Shown here piece by piece: positions 1 to 10,839 of a stretch of 64,000 bases of DNA. Both the position numbers and the translations under genes were made by a program. Within the stretch, counting starts at the first letter, position 1. Each line of letters starts with the position of its first letter. Origin of the DNA: Microplitis mediator. Taxonomy: Eukaryota; Arthropoda; Insecta; Hymenoptera; Braconidae. The notes under the pieces are model-generated. The model worked only from the letters and a program-made list of their open reading frames with translations, made no database searches and was not told where the DNA came from. Location: assembly GCF_029852145.1 (NCBI RefSeq), contig NC_079975.1:15807275-15871274 (forward strand), in the 5' to 3' direction.

Positions 1-301
1 AAGACTTCTGAAATAAGTTTCTTACCAGGGACACTACAAATCGTAGGCGCTGCCTAGTGGCGCGCACCGAACTATTCTCGCTGCTGCTGCCTAGCACCAG
101 TGACTTCCCTCTCTTCCATATATATCTTTTCTCCCAAGAAATTTTTCTCTCGGTTTGAGTAACTTTTTTTTTTTTTGGTTGGAGCATACGAAAATTCTTT
201 TGTTAAACAAATAGTAATTATTCCAAGAAATTTTATTTTTTTCAAACAAAAAAATGCAATATTGCTACAATAACCTGGCACGGCTTTCTTCAATAAAATA
301 T
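1..301. other. A+T-rich sequence, no gene seen
   Basis: The stretch holds T-runs and short chance reading frames only. No family was recognised. It abuts the left arm of the inverted repeat that begins at about 302. Confidence 0.5.
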
Positions 302-975
302 CTCTTATTTTAAGTAATAAAAACTTTTAAAACAATTAAAAATTTTTCGACTAAAGCATAAAAATATGTTAACTTGAGGAAAAAAAATTTTGATTCAAAG
401 TAAAGATTTCAAAATAATTATTTATTTGATGTAAAAAAAATTTTATTTTCCGAATCGTTAAAAAAAATTTTCTTGTATCAAGAATATTTTTCTTAGTTCA
501 AGTTAACTGTATTTTCTGTGTAGAGAAACTAAAATTTAAAAGACGCGTGAAGGTTTTTATAATGTACAAATAAAGAACTTTATGAGCTAAAAAAAGACTT
601 TTATGTCAAAATAGCCATACGACATAAACACTGCAGTGTTTAGACATGTTTCAATTGAAGAATGAAATTTTTAATCATAAAATAATCCTAGTTATTAATA
701 TTGATCCTAAATGTATTTCAAAATTATCTGATGTTCTTGCGAATCATTACTACATAGAAAAAACAGTTAACTCGAATCAAGAAAACAATTCCTGATTCAA
801 GAAATTTTGTTTTAACGATTCGGAAAAGTAAAATTTTCTTGCACCAAGTAAATAATTAGCTTGAAATTTTAATCTTGAATCAAAATTTTTTTTCCTCAAG
901 TAAACATATTTTTATGTTTAAATTGAAAAATTTTTACTAGTTTCAAGAGTTTTTATTTGTTAATGAGAGAAATTT
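302..975. repeat. Inverted-repeat element, arms about 220 bp
   Basis: Bases 302-523 read as the reverse complement of about 752-975. The arms share ordered blocks such as CCGAATCGTTAAAA, GATTCAAG and CATAAAAATATGTT. The inner ends of both arms read AGAAAAWACAGTTAACT, so the pair may be two divergent copies of one element end rather than a single foldback with a 230-bp loop. The style (CTTGATTCAAGAAAATTTT words) matches the inverted-repeat element inside polB at 13536-15070. Confidence 0.75.
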
Positions 976-1028
976 TTTTGAAAAAAATTTTTTTGTGAAA
1001 GTAAAAATAAACTAGTTCATTTTTACAG

Positions 1029-1223
1029 CTGTACTTTTTTATTGAAAAATTGAAAGCAGAACATAGTGAAGAGATGAGCCATTTAAGAATGCAAGTAGTA
1101 GTAAAACATATTGTATCTGTTATAGAATCTGAAGATTGTTTGTTAATGAAACTGAAAGATATGAAAAGTATTTTTCAGCCTGTCAGAGTGAGACGGCATA
1201 ATCACTGTATAAATGCGGCATAA
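1029..1223 (+). other. Short open frame behind a splice-acceptor-like site
   Basis: Directly after TTTTTACAG, 64 codons stay open and encode a charged, helix-prone peptide (for example KLKAEHSEEMSHLRMQ). It ends in the degenerate repeat that follows. No family was recognised. It could be an exon fragment of a transposase or host gene, or chance. Confidence 0.2.
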
Positions 1224-1600
1224 CCACCATATTTATACCGCATAAATACCGTTTAAATACGGTGCGAGCATTATATGAATACCGTGTAACCACTGTTTAA
1301 ATGAGGTATAGCAACCGTATAAATACGGTATAACCGACGTTTAAGTACAGCATAAAAACCATATTAATGGAGTATAATCATTGTACAAATACGGTATAGC
1401 AAGAGCGTAAATACGGTATAAACACAGTATAAATACGGTACAGTCCCTATATAAATTTGGTATCAACACAATATATTTACGGTATTAATACGGTAATAAA
1501 ATTTCACAAACATACCGCATTTATACCTAGGGTATACCGTAATAATACTTATACCCAAAAAATACTCGGAAAATACCGTAGAAATACCGTTATGGCAATT
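1195..1600. repeat. Degenerate tandem array of ATAAATACGGTAT words
   Basis: The word AAATACGGTATA and its near complement ATACCGTATT recur every 20-30 bases for about 400 bp, with spacer words such as AACCACCGT. Units vary in length and sequence, so this is an old or rapidly diverging minisatellite. It runs directly into the 93-bp satellite. Confidence 0.7.
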
Positions 1601-1603
1601 CCG

Positions 1604-2440
1604 CGAGGGATGAAATAAAAAAATTATTTCAGGATTAAAAAGTATTCAATAGCATTAAAAATTTCAAATACTGGTTAAATCCGTTTATATCCTAAAAACA
1701 TAACGGAATGAAAACATTATTTCAGGATTAAAAAGTATTTGGTAGCATTAGAAATTTCAAACACTGGTTAAATCCTTCTATATCCTAAAAAGATAATTAA
1801 ATAAAGAAATTATTTCAGGATTAAAAAGTATTCGGTAGCATTAGAAATTTTAAATGCTAGTTGAATCCTTTTATATCCTAAAAAGATATTGAAATAAAAA
1901 CATTATTTCAGGATTAAAAAGTATTCAATAGCATTAAAAATTTTAAATACTGGTTGAATCCTTTTATATCCTAAAAAGATAACGAAATAAAAATATTTTT
2001 TCAGGATTAAAAAGTATTCAATAGCATTAAAAATTTCAAATACTGGTTGAATCCGTTTATATCCTAAAAAGGTTATGAAATAAAAAAATTATTTCAGGAT
2101 TAAAAAGTATTCAATAGCATTAGAATTTTCAAATACTGGTTAAATTCATTTAAATCCTAAAAAGATAACGAAATATAAAAATTATTTCAGGATTAAAAAG
2201 TATTCGGTAGCATTAGAAATTTCAAATGCTAGTTAAATCCTTTTATATCCTAAAAAGATATTGAAATAAAAACTTTATTTCAGGATTAAAAAGTATTCGA
2301 TAGCATTAAAAATTTTAAATGCTGGTTGAATCCTTTTATATCCTAAAAAGATAACGAAATAAAAACATTATTTCAGGATCAAAAAGTATTCAATAGAACT
2401 AGAAATTTCAAATGCTAGTTAAATCCTTTCAAATCCTTCT
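1604..2440. repeat. 93-bp satellite, nine units
   Basis: The word CAGGATTAAAAAGTATT recurs with its AGGATT at 1631, 1724, 1817, 1910, 2003, 2096, 2189, 2282 and 2375, exactly 93 bp apart each time. Each monomer runs from AGGATTAAAAAGTATT to TTAAATCCTTTTATATCCT, so it is itself partly palindromic. Substitutions between units are common but indels are absent. Confidence 0.9.
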
Positions 2441-4056
2441 ACTCCTTTCGATTATTTTAGTATTAAAAAGTATTTCATATGATTAATCGTGAATTTTGAA
2501 AAAGGATTTACAGTATTTAGCAGGATTTGAAAGTATTAAAATTTTAATCCTTTTTAATCCTGTCAAATACATTTCTTTAATCAGGGTCACCTTTTATTTT
2601 AACTTCAAATATTTTATTAGGCTTACTCTTCTTATATTTCTTGATTTGGTTAATCCCAACTGTAGTGAATTTACCACTGCTTAATAATTTAATATACGCA
2701 AACATGAGGAAATACTTTTTTTTTAACTGATTAACAATCACATTGAAATTCCACTTTAAAAGTTATCGTTCAAAAATAATCAAACTATGAAATTAATATA
2801 TGCGATACAAAGAAACATGCGAAGGGCTCAGAAACGTTAGTACTTTACAGCACTTAAGCGACAAGTGAACATGGTATACAGTATTGGTATACTACCTCGG
2901 ACTTCGGGCCGCGCTAAGCTACGCGCTACGCTTGCATCGAGAGCAGGAAGCCCTGTGATTGGTTATTGAGAACACAAACGATATTCTCTTTTTCTTATAT
3001 ATGTATTTAATATATAATATATATTAGAGTAATGTTTTGTCCTTTACTTACACACAACAACGCGTGTGTAATGTTTAAAGGTTCTGTTACATAAGATTTC
3101 TTTATTAAGAATGAAAAGAAAATATTCATTACTTTGATTTCTCGTAGTTGTTTGAATACATTTTTTATACTTTAAGTTTTGACAAGTTAACTCCATCAAA
3201 AATTTCCTTATTAAATCTTATAAAATTTTCATCAGAAAATAGTCAGCATTTGTCCTCGGAATTTCTAATTTAATCTCTTAAACTTAAAAAAAAAATGCTT
3301 CGAGTTTTCTTATGAAAAATGATAACTATGTTTCAGTATTTCATAAGATATTACATGACATGGAAATGCTCATTGAAACTTATATATTCTACTGATTCAA
3401 AAAAAAAATTGTATTATTGAGGTTCTATAAGTATTATATTGTACCAAATTTTTGTAGAAATCTCATTGAAAATATTTTTGGATTGAACCTTTATAAACTT
3501 ATAAAAACAAAACTTCGTACTCAATCTCATAAATCTCCAACCGTATTAACTTATAAAATCTTGTAACTTCTTAAATCTTAATCAATCTCATAGAAAGAAT
3601 GCTGGTAATTTCTGACACAAAAGTAATTTTGGTTACAACTGATAAATTCTTATAAAAATCTGTATAAGAAAATTTTTTTGTTCTTAAAGACATATTTTAA
3701 ACTTCTAAATTCTGATATGAAATTTTCATAATTTTATAAGAATTTATCAGAACTTTTCCACAGGGTCATCCATTGGAAAATTTGCAAACTCTCTATGTAT
3801 TATGCACCCATAAGACAGCACGTTCCCCACCTGGAAAAAAAATTTATTTTAATTTCATATATTTATTATTTGAATCACAATTATATATAACTCACTTCCT
3901 ACACCTGATGTTTTTGTTGTTCTCCTTATTTATTTTTTTTCTGAAAAAACAATTTTTCAATATCATTATAAGAGGAAGATATACATTGTTAATCATTTCG
4001 TTTTTTTACTTAAAAAATTCTTTCAACTTTTATTTGTCACCACATTTATACTGAAC
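2441..4056. other. A+T-rich spacer, no gene
   Basis: About 2485-2590 looks like a further degenerate relative of the flanking satellite, with GGATTTGAAAGTATT and TTTAATCCTTTTTAATCC and an end TTAATCAGGG resembling the CCCTGRTTAAAAAA MITE terminus. A G+C-richer patch at 2880-2960 has no recognisable feature. The rest is AT-rich with repeated CTTATAAAATTTTCAT-like words. Open frames here are low complexity. Confidence 0.5.

Positions 4057-4118
<62 letters not shown>
4057..4118. repeat. (TTA)n microsatellite
   Basis: About 20 uninterrupted TTA/ATT triplets. Confidence 0.98.
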
Positions 4119-4120
<2 letters not shown>

Positions 4121-4689
4121 TTTTGTTCTTTTGATGGAAATACGAGAGAGAATATGAAGCGGGTCTATAAATATATTTAGAATCACATATCAATTTAGAG
4201 AATATACAAAAATTATTTTTAATTGTTTAGAATTAATAAAAAGCGTTATAAAAATTGAAAAAATGTAATCAATATTCTGATACGCAGTTATCATGTTTTT
4301 TTTTCACCATATTTTTAATTATGTTAATTAAATTTTAGTAAAATATATATTTATTTAATAAAACAATTAAAGAATGTAGTTACGGATGAATATGATGATA
4401 CTGTTGCGTAATCACAACTACATTCAAATTTGAATGTAGTTGCATTTCCGGCAAATAGAGGCAGCACCTACTGGGGCCTAGTGTCTGTCAATTCAAACTT
4501 GACTAGCGCAGTGTGGTGCATGCGCATCGAAATTTCCTGCCTCGTGTTGAGAAGACCGACGCCATTATCTTTCAGTTTTACGTATTCATGTAGCAACACG
4601 TGTTATATTAAATCTATTCATTTTGCGCTCATCGCGAGTAATCAAATAAAAGTAATTAATTAAAAGCAATTAGTAATCAGTAAGCTTTA
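4119..4689. other. Spacer without a gene
   Basis: AT-rich. The 4430-4600 part is richer in G+C and has a chance open frame of 77 codons without a recognisable domain. No coding feature is supported. Confidence 0.45.
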
Positions 4690-4941
4690 TAAAAATATAA
4701 TTATTCTTATAATTGCTAACATAAACACTCAGTTATAAATTAACGAAGAACTCAACTAAATCAGCGATCATCGACCACGAGGTTATTCATCGGGAACGCA
4801 ACAGGTGCATTTTTTAATAAATAATTACTTGTTACCAGTGCTCAAATAATTAAAGGACTCAATATTACAATTAACTAATTATCATTATGCTCAAACTTTA
4901 AACAAATTAAAAGTTATATTTCGCTCAGTAGCCTCTGCAAT
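4690..4941. repeat. Dispersed repeat R, copy 1, left part
   Basis: The segment aligns by eye with 51780-52065: a GCGATCATC start, GAGGTTATT, AACAGGTGC/CACAGGTGC, CAGTGCTC/AAGTGCTC and GTAGYCTCTGCAAT occur in the same order. It is cut at 4941 by the LTR that follows, whose CAAT target duplication lies at 4938-4941. Repeat R is probably itself an LTR or element end; its identity is unknown. Confidence 0.65.
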
Positions 4942-5171
4942 TGTTATGTCCAAATAATTTTTTTTCATTTTTATAATTATTTAAAATAATTATTTCTGAG
5001 CTCCTCTTTGAAAAGCGCGCGAAAACGCAGCGTCAGCTTTTTCACCTTTTTATGCGGCAAAGAATAGTGGGAAGACACCTGCAATAAGTTTAACGAATAA
5101 ATAATAAACTGTCGTCACTTTCCACCAATGACAATGATTATAAATTCCCCATCAAATTACCAATCAAAGTT

Positions 5172-5180
5172 TATAAAAAG
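5172..5180 (+). promoter_or_regulatory. TATA box of outer LTR
   Basis: TATAAAAAG lies 33 bp upstream of an AGTC initiator-like site at 5205. The nested related LTR has the same word with 31-bp spacing. Transcription would enter the hairpin array at 5260. Confidence 0.6.
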
Positions 5181-5259
5181 CCTGAGCACCCATAGCTCAG
5201 GGCTAGTCGGTTCATAAAACTTACGGTCCGCGAATATTCGAACGTCGAAATTTCGTGTA

Positions 5260-5514
5260 CTCTTATTTCAGGAATCCGCCCTAGGCGTTGAAAAGTCAAT
5301 AAGAGGATTTTTAATAATTTTTAACTTAAACCCTATTGCAGGAATCCGCTTCTGCGTTGAAAAGTCAATAGGGCACTTCTTAAATAATCTAGGCTAATTC
5401 TTATTGCAGGAATCCGCATCTGCGTCGAAAAGTCAATAAGAAATAGTCAAAGATTGCTAAATTCTATTAACCTTACTGCAGGAATCCGCCCTAGGCGTCG
5501 AAAAGTCAGTAAGG
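5260..5514 (+). repeat. Four tandem hairpin units with compensating stem changes
   Basis: Four units each contain CAGGAATCCGC, a short loop, then GCGTYGAAAAGTC. Each is bounded by a perfect stem whose sequence differs: CTCTTATT/AATAAGAG (5260-5267/5298-5305), CCCTATTG/CAATAGGG (5331-5338/5366-5373), TTCTTATTG/CAATAAGAA (5398-5406/5434-5442) and CCTTACTG/CAGTAAGG (5471-5478/5507-5514). The inner CGC...GCG stem also varies (CGCC-CTA-GGCG or CGC-TTCT-GCG) with pairing kept. The position, just downstream of the presumed start site, puts the array in the retroelement RNA leader. Confidence 0.85.
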
Positions 5515-6811
5515 GATTTAAATTTTTATATTACAAATCCTCAAATATTGATCTAAAATTCGATCTGACGCAACTGTAGTAATCGTTCGTCTAGTACAAT
5601 ATTTGTCGGATTATAAAAACCATCCGGTACGATCGAACCAGTGACGCAAATCACGTGAATTTGCGATTCCATCTCGTGCCGAGTTAATTTGCGCATAAAA
5701 CCACTTTTCGGGTGTGAAAAAGGACGCATTAAAAATAAATTGAAATCTTATGTTACGTCCAGCTAAAAAGCTGAACGTTGTATTTTATTTTTAATTTCTG
5801 TTGTATTTATTAAAATTGAGCCGACGACCAGATTTTATTTTTTTTATTATCATTTTTATGTTTCGATAATATTTAGTGATAAGACATGACGAATGTAAAA
5901 TGCTCTTAAGGGATTAAGACTTGTTTGCTTTGATATTTTTTTGAAATGCTAGAGCAAACACCTAAATGTAATTTTAATGACCCCTCGGGCAACTGTAAAG
6001 GCCCAAAGGCCAGCTGAAACATTTTTCGTAGAAACCCAAAAATATTTTTATCAAAAAAAGTGTACGTGGAATATATTTTTAGTTATAAATAAAAATAATC
6101 TTAATCCCTCACTTTATCTTTGAGTGCACTTTTGTCGAGACATCTTGGCATCATAAAACAAATAGAAAAATTGAATTTTGATGACGAAGTAGTCATTACA
6201 TAAAATATAAAAAATATTCTAATACTTCTTAAAATAAAAATATTCAGATAAACAATTTAAAAGAATAAATAACAATCGAATAAATAATTTTTGAATCATA
6301 ATATCCAAATAATGAAATTCTAAAAAAAAAAAAACAATTAATAACCAAATAAATAATTTCTAAAACGTAATATTTCTTAGATTCAAATATTAAAAGAATA
6401 ACTAATAATCAAATAGAGTTGGCTGCTAGCCACCTATTTTCAATTCAAATTAGGATTTAATTGACCAACAAAAATAGTAGAAAACTTATAACAATAAATA
6501 AATAAAATAGGCTCAACGCCAATCAAAAACATAATGTTAATTAAAATTAATATTTTAAGTTAACAAATCATAATGTTATAAAGAATAATAAATAAATTTG
6601 AACATTTAAATTTAAAATATTGTTATAAGTAAAAAATTGTACATGTGGATGGATGTGTGGGTGCGCACGCACATAAGCCCACATAGGCGTGTGCCCTTAA
6701 CGCTTTCCTAAGGTGAAAATCTTAGAGAAAGGGAAAGGACCCATAGGAACTGTGTTCCGATTGGACACAGTTTCCCCCAAACAATAGACGAAATAGGATC
6801 CGATAAGAAAT

Positions 6812-6820
6812 TATAAAAAG
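6812..6820 (+). promoter_or_regulatory. TATA box of nested LTR
   Basis: TATAAAAAG lies 31 bp upstream of TTAGTC at 6841-6846, matching the outer LTR geometry. Confidence 0.6.
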
Positions 6821-6910
6821 GGTCGTAAATCAAAAAATAGTTAGTCCCGGACAAGAGGTCCATTGAGGCAGTGAAGTTCAAGTCACAGTGTCTTCACAAA
6901 AATTAAGTTA

Positions 6911-7063
6911 CACTAGTTCCGTACTAGTTCAATTTTATACAAGTGTTCTCACACTTAAATTTTATTTACGCTAGTTCCGTACTAGTTCAGTTCTATATAC
7001 AGCGTCCTCACGCTTTCACACTTGTTCCGTACTAGTTTATATTATACAAGTGTCCGCACACTT
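6911..7063 (+). repeat. Three tandem hairpin units in nested LTR leader
   Basis: Each unit has the word TTCCGTACTAGTT followed by a small hairpin: AAGTGT-TCTC-ACACTT (6941-6956), AGCGT-CCTC-ACGCT (7001-7014) and AAGTGT-CCGC-ACACTT (7048-7063). The middle unit changes a T-A pair to C-G on both arms. The array starts about 70 bp after the presumed start site. Confidence 0.75.
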
Positions 7064-8117
7064 ACATTATTAAGAGTTTTATTGAAATTAGTGATTTTAT
7101 AAGTTTAAATTCAACTGTTAAAATAAATTGTTAGCAAAGGTAATACCTAGAATCAGTGAAAATTACGATTGTACAAACATCCAGTTGCTGCGACTACAGG
7201 TATTGTAATTTTTAAGTTTATGTTGTATTAAAATCAAAAACATTTCCAACACACGGAAATTGTATTCAAAATTCTATAGTCCTCTCTAGTTATTAGAACG
7301 AATCTTATTGTAAATTAGAGTCGGCTGACTAGCCACCTAATACTTTCAGAAAATAATATCAAGTTTATTGTATTCATATTATCGAATTTTTCAATTTTAT
7401 AATATATAGTAATTTAATTTTTACATCAAATATCTTTTATTTAAACACACCTCTCAGATAAATACACTCAGTGTGATCCCGGTCTATTGGTCGAAAGACT
7501 AGGGCCGAAAATAATAAAAATAATAAATTATGTCCAAAATCACGATACACACCACATTTTGGACGTAACACTTATAAAAATATCTGTTAAGGATAAATAA
7601 TCCTATAATATAAATTAAATATAAAGTTGTGAAAACTTAGAGTGAACAAGTGACGTTCAGTAAAAACGTTGTAATTTGAAATAATTAATAAAAGATCAAG
7701 TTCATCACTTCAACCTTGCGGTTTCATTCGAAAGTAGTACATAAGATATCATCCTACCAACCCAGCCGCACCCATTCTACCAACCCTCAGGAAGGTCGAG
7801 TGAGCTGTTTAGTCCTGGAGGGATAATAGCTGCCGCACTAGAAGAATTGACATCGAAAGGTAGGTGAAAGAACTATTTTTCTATCATCATAAAATACTTT
7901 GACTTAAACAAGAGCACCAGTCTCTTTGGAGACGTTTGGGTTCTTAATTTTCGAAAAGATCCACTATAAATAATAAATTATAGGAAGATAATTTCTTCCT
8001 CGTATTCTTTATTGTTGTCCGCACCCTCCAACCCGCTTGTCCAAAAATTACTATCGCTACCAAAGGGAGAAATCCCGGATAAATAATAAAAAAATTAAGC
8101 GGCGGACATAACACAAT

Positions 8118-8588
8118 CATGCTACCACGTGTTCAACACATAAATTAAATTTAGTGCAATTTAATATGAGCTCATTAAATTCATTTACTTCAGTGATCAT
8201 TATGATTGAAATTCAATAATTAAATTACTATGTATCTAGTGTTATTTAGAAATAGTAATTAACGTATTCAATAATTAACTTCACTCGGTAACCTCTGATT
8301 TCATGTTAATTTTCATTCTGACATTTTTACAATCAAATCAGTGTTCAACTAAACTTAAATTAATGACTTTAATTATTTAAAACAATTACTCGCGCTCAAT
8401 TTTACAATTTGCATTCATTTAATTCCGTATTCATGAGCTCAGACAATTAACAATAATAATCAATTATATCAACGATTTAATTTGTAACCCAGTGATATTT
8501 TGTGCTGTGACAAATAAAAATATTGTTATATTTTTAAATATGTGTATTTTTCCAACATCCTAACCACCAACCAGTCCTGGCATGCATT
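8118..8588. repeat. Dispersed repeat R, copy 1, right part
   Basis: This continues repeat R after the LTR insertion and aligns with 52066-52445. Shared blocks include ATGCTACCACGTGTTC, CATGAGCTCA, AACCCAGTGATATT and TGTGCTGTGACAAATAAA, ending in CCAACCAGTCCTGGCATG. AATAAA near the end and the terminal ...GGCA suggest that repeat R may be an LTR end. Confidence 0.7.
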
Positions 8589-9246
8589 TATTTTATTATT
8601 ATTACAACTTATACTCACATTTGATAAAATCCACACTTTTATCGTTGGAGATATTTTCTTTGTCTCATGAGACAAGTTTTAACCCGAAAATACCACCCCC
8701 GTTCTGTCCTCATAAGTCTCATATCTTTAAGAGGGAAATATTTAGCTGGCTATGTAATGGCGGTTAAGATAACCACGTGCTCGAACATGCCGCTATGTTT
8801 ACATTTCAACAGGAATGTAATTAAATAATTATTCACGTTCATTAAATAGAAACAGTGAATATGGGCATGTTTAATCATCAAATTAATTAGTTCTGACAAT
8901 AATCATCACTTTAATGAATATAAAATTGATGCACAAAAATAATGCGCGGGAAAAAATTCAAAATCAAGTCAACTGGTTAAAAAAATAAAATAACAAAATT
9001 TTTTAGATAATCATTATCACAAATATTTGTGATTAGATAATTTTCAGAAAATTTTATTAAACAATATTATTTTTTATTCAAGAATTGTAAATATAAAAGT
9101 CTTTAATAAAAGAATTTAAATATAAATAAACTCCGCCTCCTAACGGTGCAACATAAAAATCAATATATCTAATCGTTAATGGTGATGGTAGAATCAAATC
9201 CATGAAAAATATACTTACCTTTTGTCTTTAAAAAAAAATTTATATC
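8589..9246. other. A+T-rich spacer, no gene
   Basis: Only low-complexity sequence and short chance frames are visible. Confidence 0.5.
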
Positions 9247-9459
9247 CTGATAGCCAGAGTTTCTGATCAGAAAGTTGGTGTACCTGAGTTGCGACCAACT
9301 CGAGGACAAGTTGTCGACAACTTTCAGCTTGTGTAACTGTTGCCGACACGTTGCTCGGAAAGTTGCCGTCAACACATAGAAATACTGAATTTTGCGGCCA
9401 ACTTGGCGACAGGTTGCGGTAGTAGATTATTGACAAGGTGCAGGCAACTTGGCTATCAG
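9247..9459. mobile_element. MITE with CTGATAGCCA ends, copy 1
   Basis: It starts CCTGATAGCC and ends GGCTATCAG. The interior shares TTGTCGACAACTTTCAGCTYGTGT (in pieces), ACTTGGCGACAGGTTGCGG and TAGTAGATTRT with 60538-60735. The ends are inverted repeats. It encodes nothing, so it is a non-autonomous DNA element of unknown superfamily. Confidence 0.75.
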
Positions 9460-9465
9460 TGTACT

Positions 9466-10192
9466 TTGGTTGCGAAAGTTATTTTTTAGATAGAAAATTG
9501 GTAACAACATGATGTCAACTTACTTTATAAAGGGTGGCTTCAATGTATTAACTTGTCATTAAATGTGTTAACAAGTTGTGTTAGTAAGTCGATGTCAACT
9601 TATCATAAATTTTTGACTGTCAGGATGCATTTAAATTATTTGATAGTTTAATTGCAATAATAAGGAGGTTATTAAAAAAATGTAAACAATTATTTAATAT
9701 ATCTTAAAAATAATAATTGTATGAAAAAATGTTGAATTACATCAAGTTCAATTTTATTAATTATTTAAACTACCAATTTTTACATGTTCCAAAAGCAAGC
9801 GAGTAATTGTTTTTTTCGAATGCGGGAAATTCGAAATCAATACATCTGATCTGCAATGGTGGTGGTAAATTTAACTTGTTGTCATCAAAATGTGATAACA
9901 AGTTGTTTTTGGAAGTTGATGTCAATTAATCATCAATTTTCGACTACCAGAATGGATTTAAATTATTTGATAATTTAGTTAAAATCATAATAATTAATTA
10001 TAAAGTTAAACTATTTTCTAGGTTATAAAAATGTGAACGATAACTTAATATCTTTAAAAATAATAATGACAATAATTGTAATAGTCATAATAACAATAAT
10101 AATAATAATAATAATAATAATAAGAAAAGGGAAAAAAAATAGAGAATAAGTAGAATAACAACAAAGTTCAATATCATTAATTACTTAAAAAT
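9466..10192. repeat. Diverged direct duplication, about 330-bp offset
   Basis: Blocks at 9570-9720 recur at 9900-10080 in order: AACAAGTTGT, GATGTCAA, CAT(A/C)AATTTT(T/C)GACT, AGGATGCATTTAAATTATTTGATA and CTTAAAAATAATAATTGT-like words. An AAT microsatellite sits at about 10090-10125. It lies downstream of the minus-strand gene and holds no coding feature. Confidence 0.5.
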
Positions 10193-10738
10193 TCAATTTT
10201 TTAAAGTTGTTACATTTTCCAGAGCACAAAAGTGATTATTATTATTATTATAATTATTATTATTATTATTATTGTTCAATTTACAGTGATATTCACAAAA
10301 ATTTTTGTTTAATAATTTTATATTTTTCAACGCGGGAACTTTGAAATCATCTAAATCAATTACAATTTTTTCCCTTCCAATTAAATCTTGGATCCATAAT
10401 TTTTTTTCAAAACCTTTTACATAAATATGTTTGTAATTATCATTGACATGTTCAATTGTTTCTTTTAGCTTTAAATATGATGTTTTTTCAGCATCCCAAG
10501 TGATTCCATGATCATCATATGTTACCCTAGTATTTAAGCGTTGACACTGATTTGATAATGAAGTCCAATCACAAGGTGGTTCGGATAACGTACATGAAAT
10601 TTCTTTAACACCATCAATTTTATGTTGAACTGTAATTGCAGCAAGTTCTTTTACAATATACTGATTGTGTGAGCTTTTAAACCCTTGAACATCTATTATC
10701 TTTTCCATTTTGATAGCTTTTATCTCGACAACGGACAA
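10193..10738 (-). CDS. Polinton-associated hypothetical protein (FVKEL-type family)
   Basis: An intact open frame of up to 181 codons. The likelier start is the internal Met at 10708 (MEKIIDVQGF), because the related gene at 47783 begins MELIIDFVGF and the TATA-like GGGGGATATA lies at about 10782. It contains IDVQGFK near the N-terminus, IVKELA, YVKGFEKKLWIQDL in the middle, and a C-terminal HFCALENV preceded by an Asn run encoded by an ATT microsatellite. The same order is seen in the interrupted gene at 28293-47783. I recognise the family from insect Polintons but know no function; the Cys/His positions hint at a fold held by metal. Ten N-terminal residues are uncertain. Confidence 0.65.
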   Translation of the reverse strand: MSVVEIKAIKMEKIIDVQGFKSSHNQYIVKELAAITVQHKIDGVKEISCTLSEPPCDWTSLSNQCQRLNTRVTYDDHGITWDAEKTSYLKLKETIEHVNDNYKHIYVKGFEKKLWIQDLIGREKIVIDLDDFKVPALKNIKLLNKNFCEYHCKLNNNNNNNNYNNNNNHFCALENVTTLKN

Positions 10739-10839
10739 TGAATCACTGAATAATTAAGAAATCCGGCACAGCTATTTGTTATATCCCCCACCACACTATT
10801 TTTTAAATTAATAATATTTTAATTCCATTGGTTAATTTT

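Larger units (their letters stand above)
5751..7570 (+). mobile_element. Nested solo LTR inside the outer LTR
   Basis: It begins TGTTACGTCC, ends GGACGTAACA, and is flanked by the 4-bp duplication CTTA (5747-5750, 7571-7574). Its termini differ from the outer LTR by a single base each, so the two belong to one family or close sister families, and this one is the younger insertion. It has its own TATA box (6812) and its own hairpin array (6941-7063). GAGTYGGCTG...CTAGCCACCTA recurs at about 6418 and 7318. Confidence 0.85.
4942..8113 (+). mobile_element. Solo LTR (outer) of an LTR retrotransposon
   Basis: It begins TGTTATGTCC and ends GGACATAACA (TG...CA) and is flanked by the 4-bp direct repeat CAAT (4938-4941 and 8114-8117). 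It interrupts repeat R, whose other copy at 51780-52440 is uninterrupted. Without the nested LTR the element is about 1.35 kb. A TATA box at 5172 and a start-like AGTC at 5205 give the + strand orientation. No coding sequence is present, so this is a recombination remnant. The superfamily cannot be told from the LTR alone. Confidence 0.85.

Noticed and set aside
1195..2440. CRISPR-like array
   Set aside because: Units are contiguous satellite monomers without unique spacers, in a eukaryotic transposon landscape.
3773..4054. 93-codon open frame
   Set aside because: Low-complexity hydrophobic translation of AT-rich DNA with no start context or homology.
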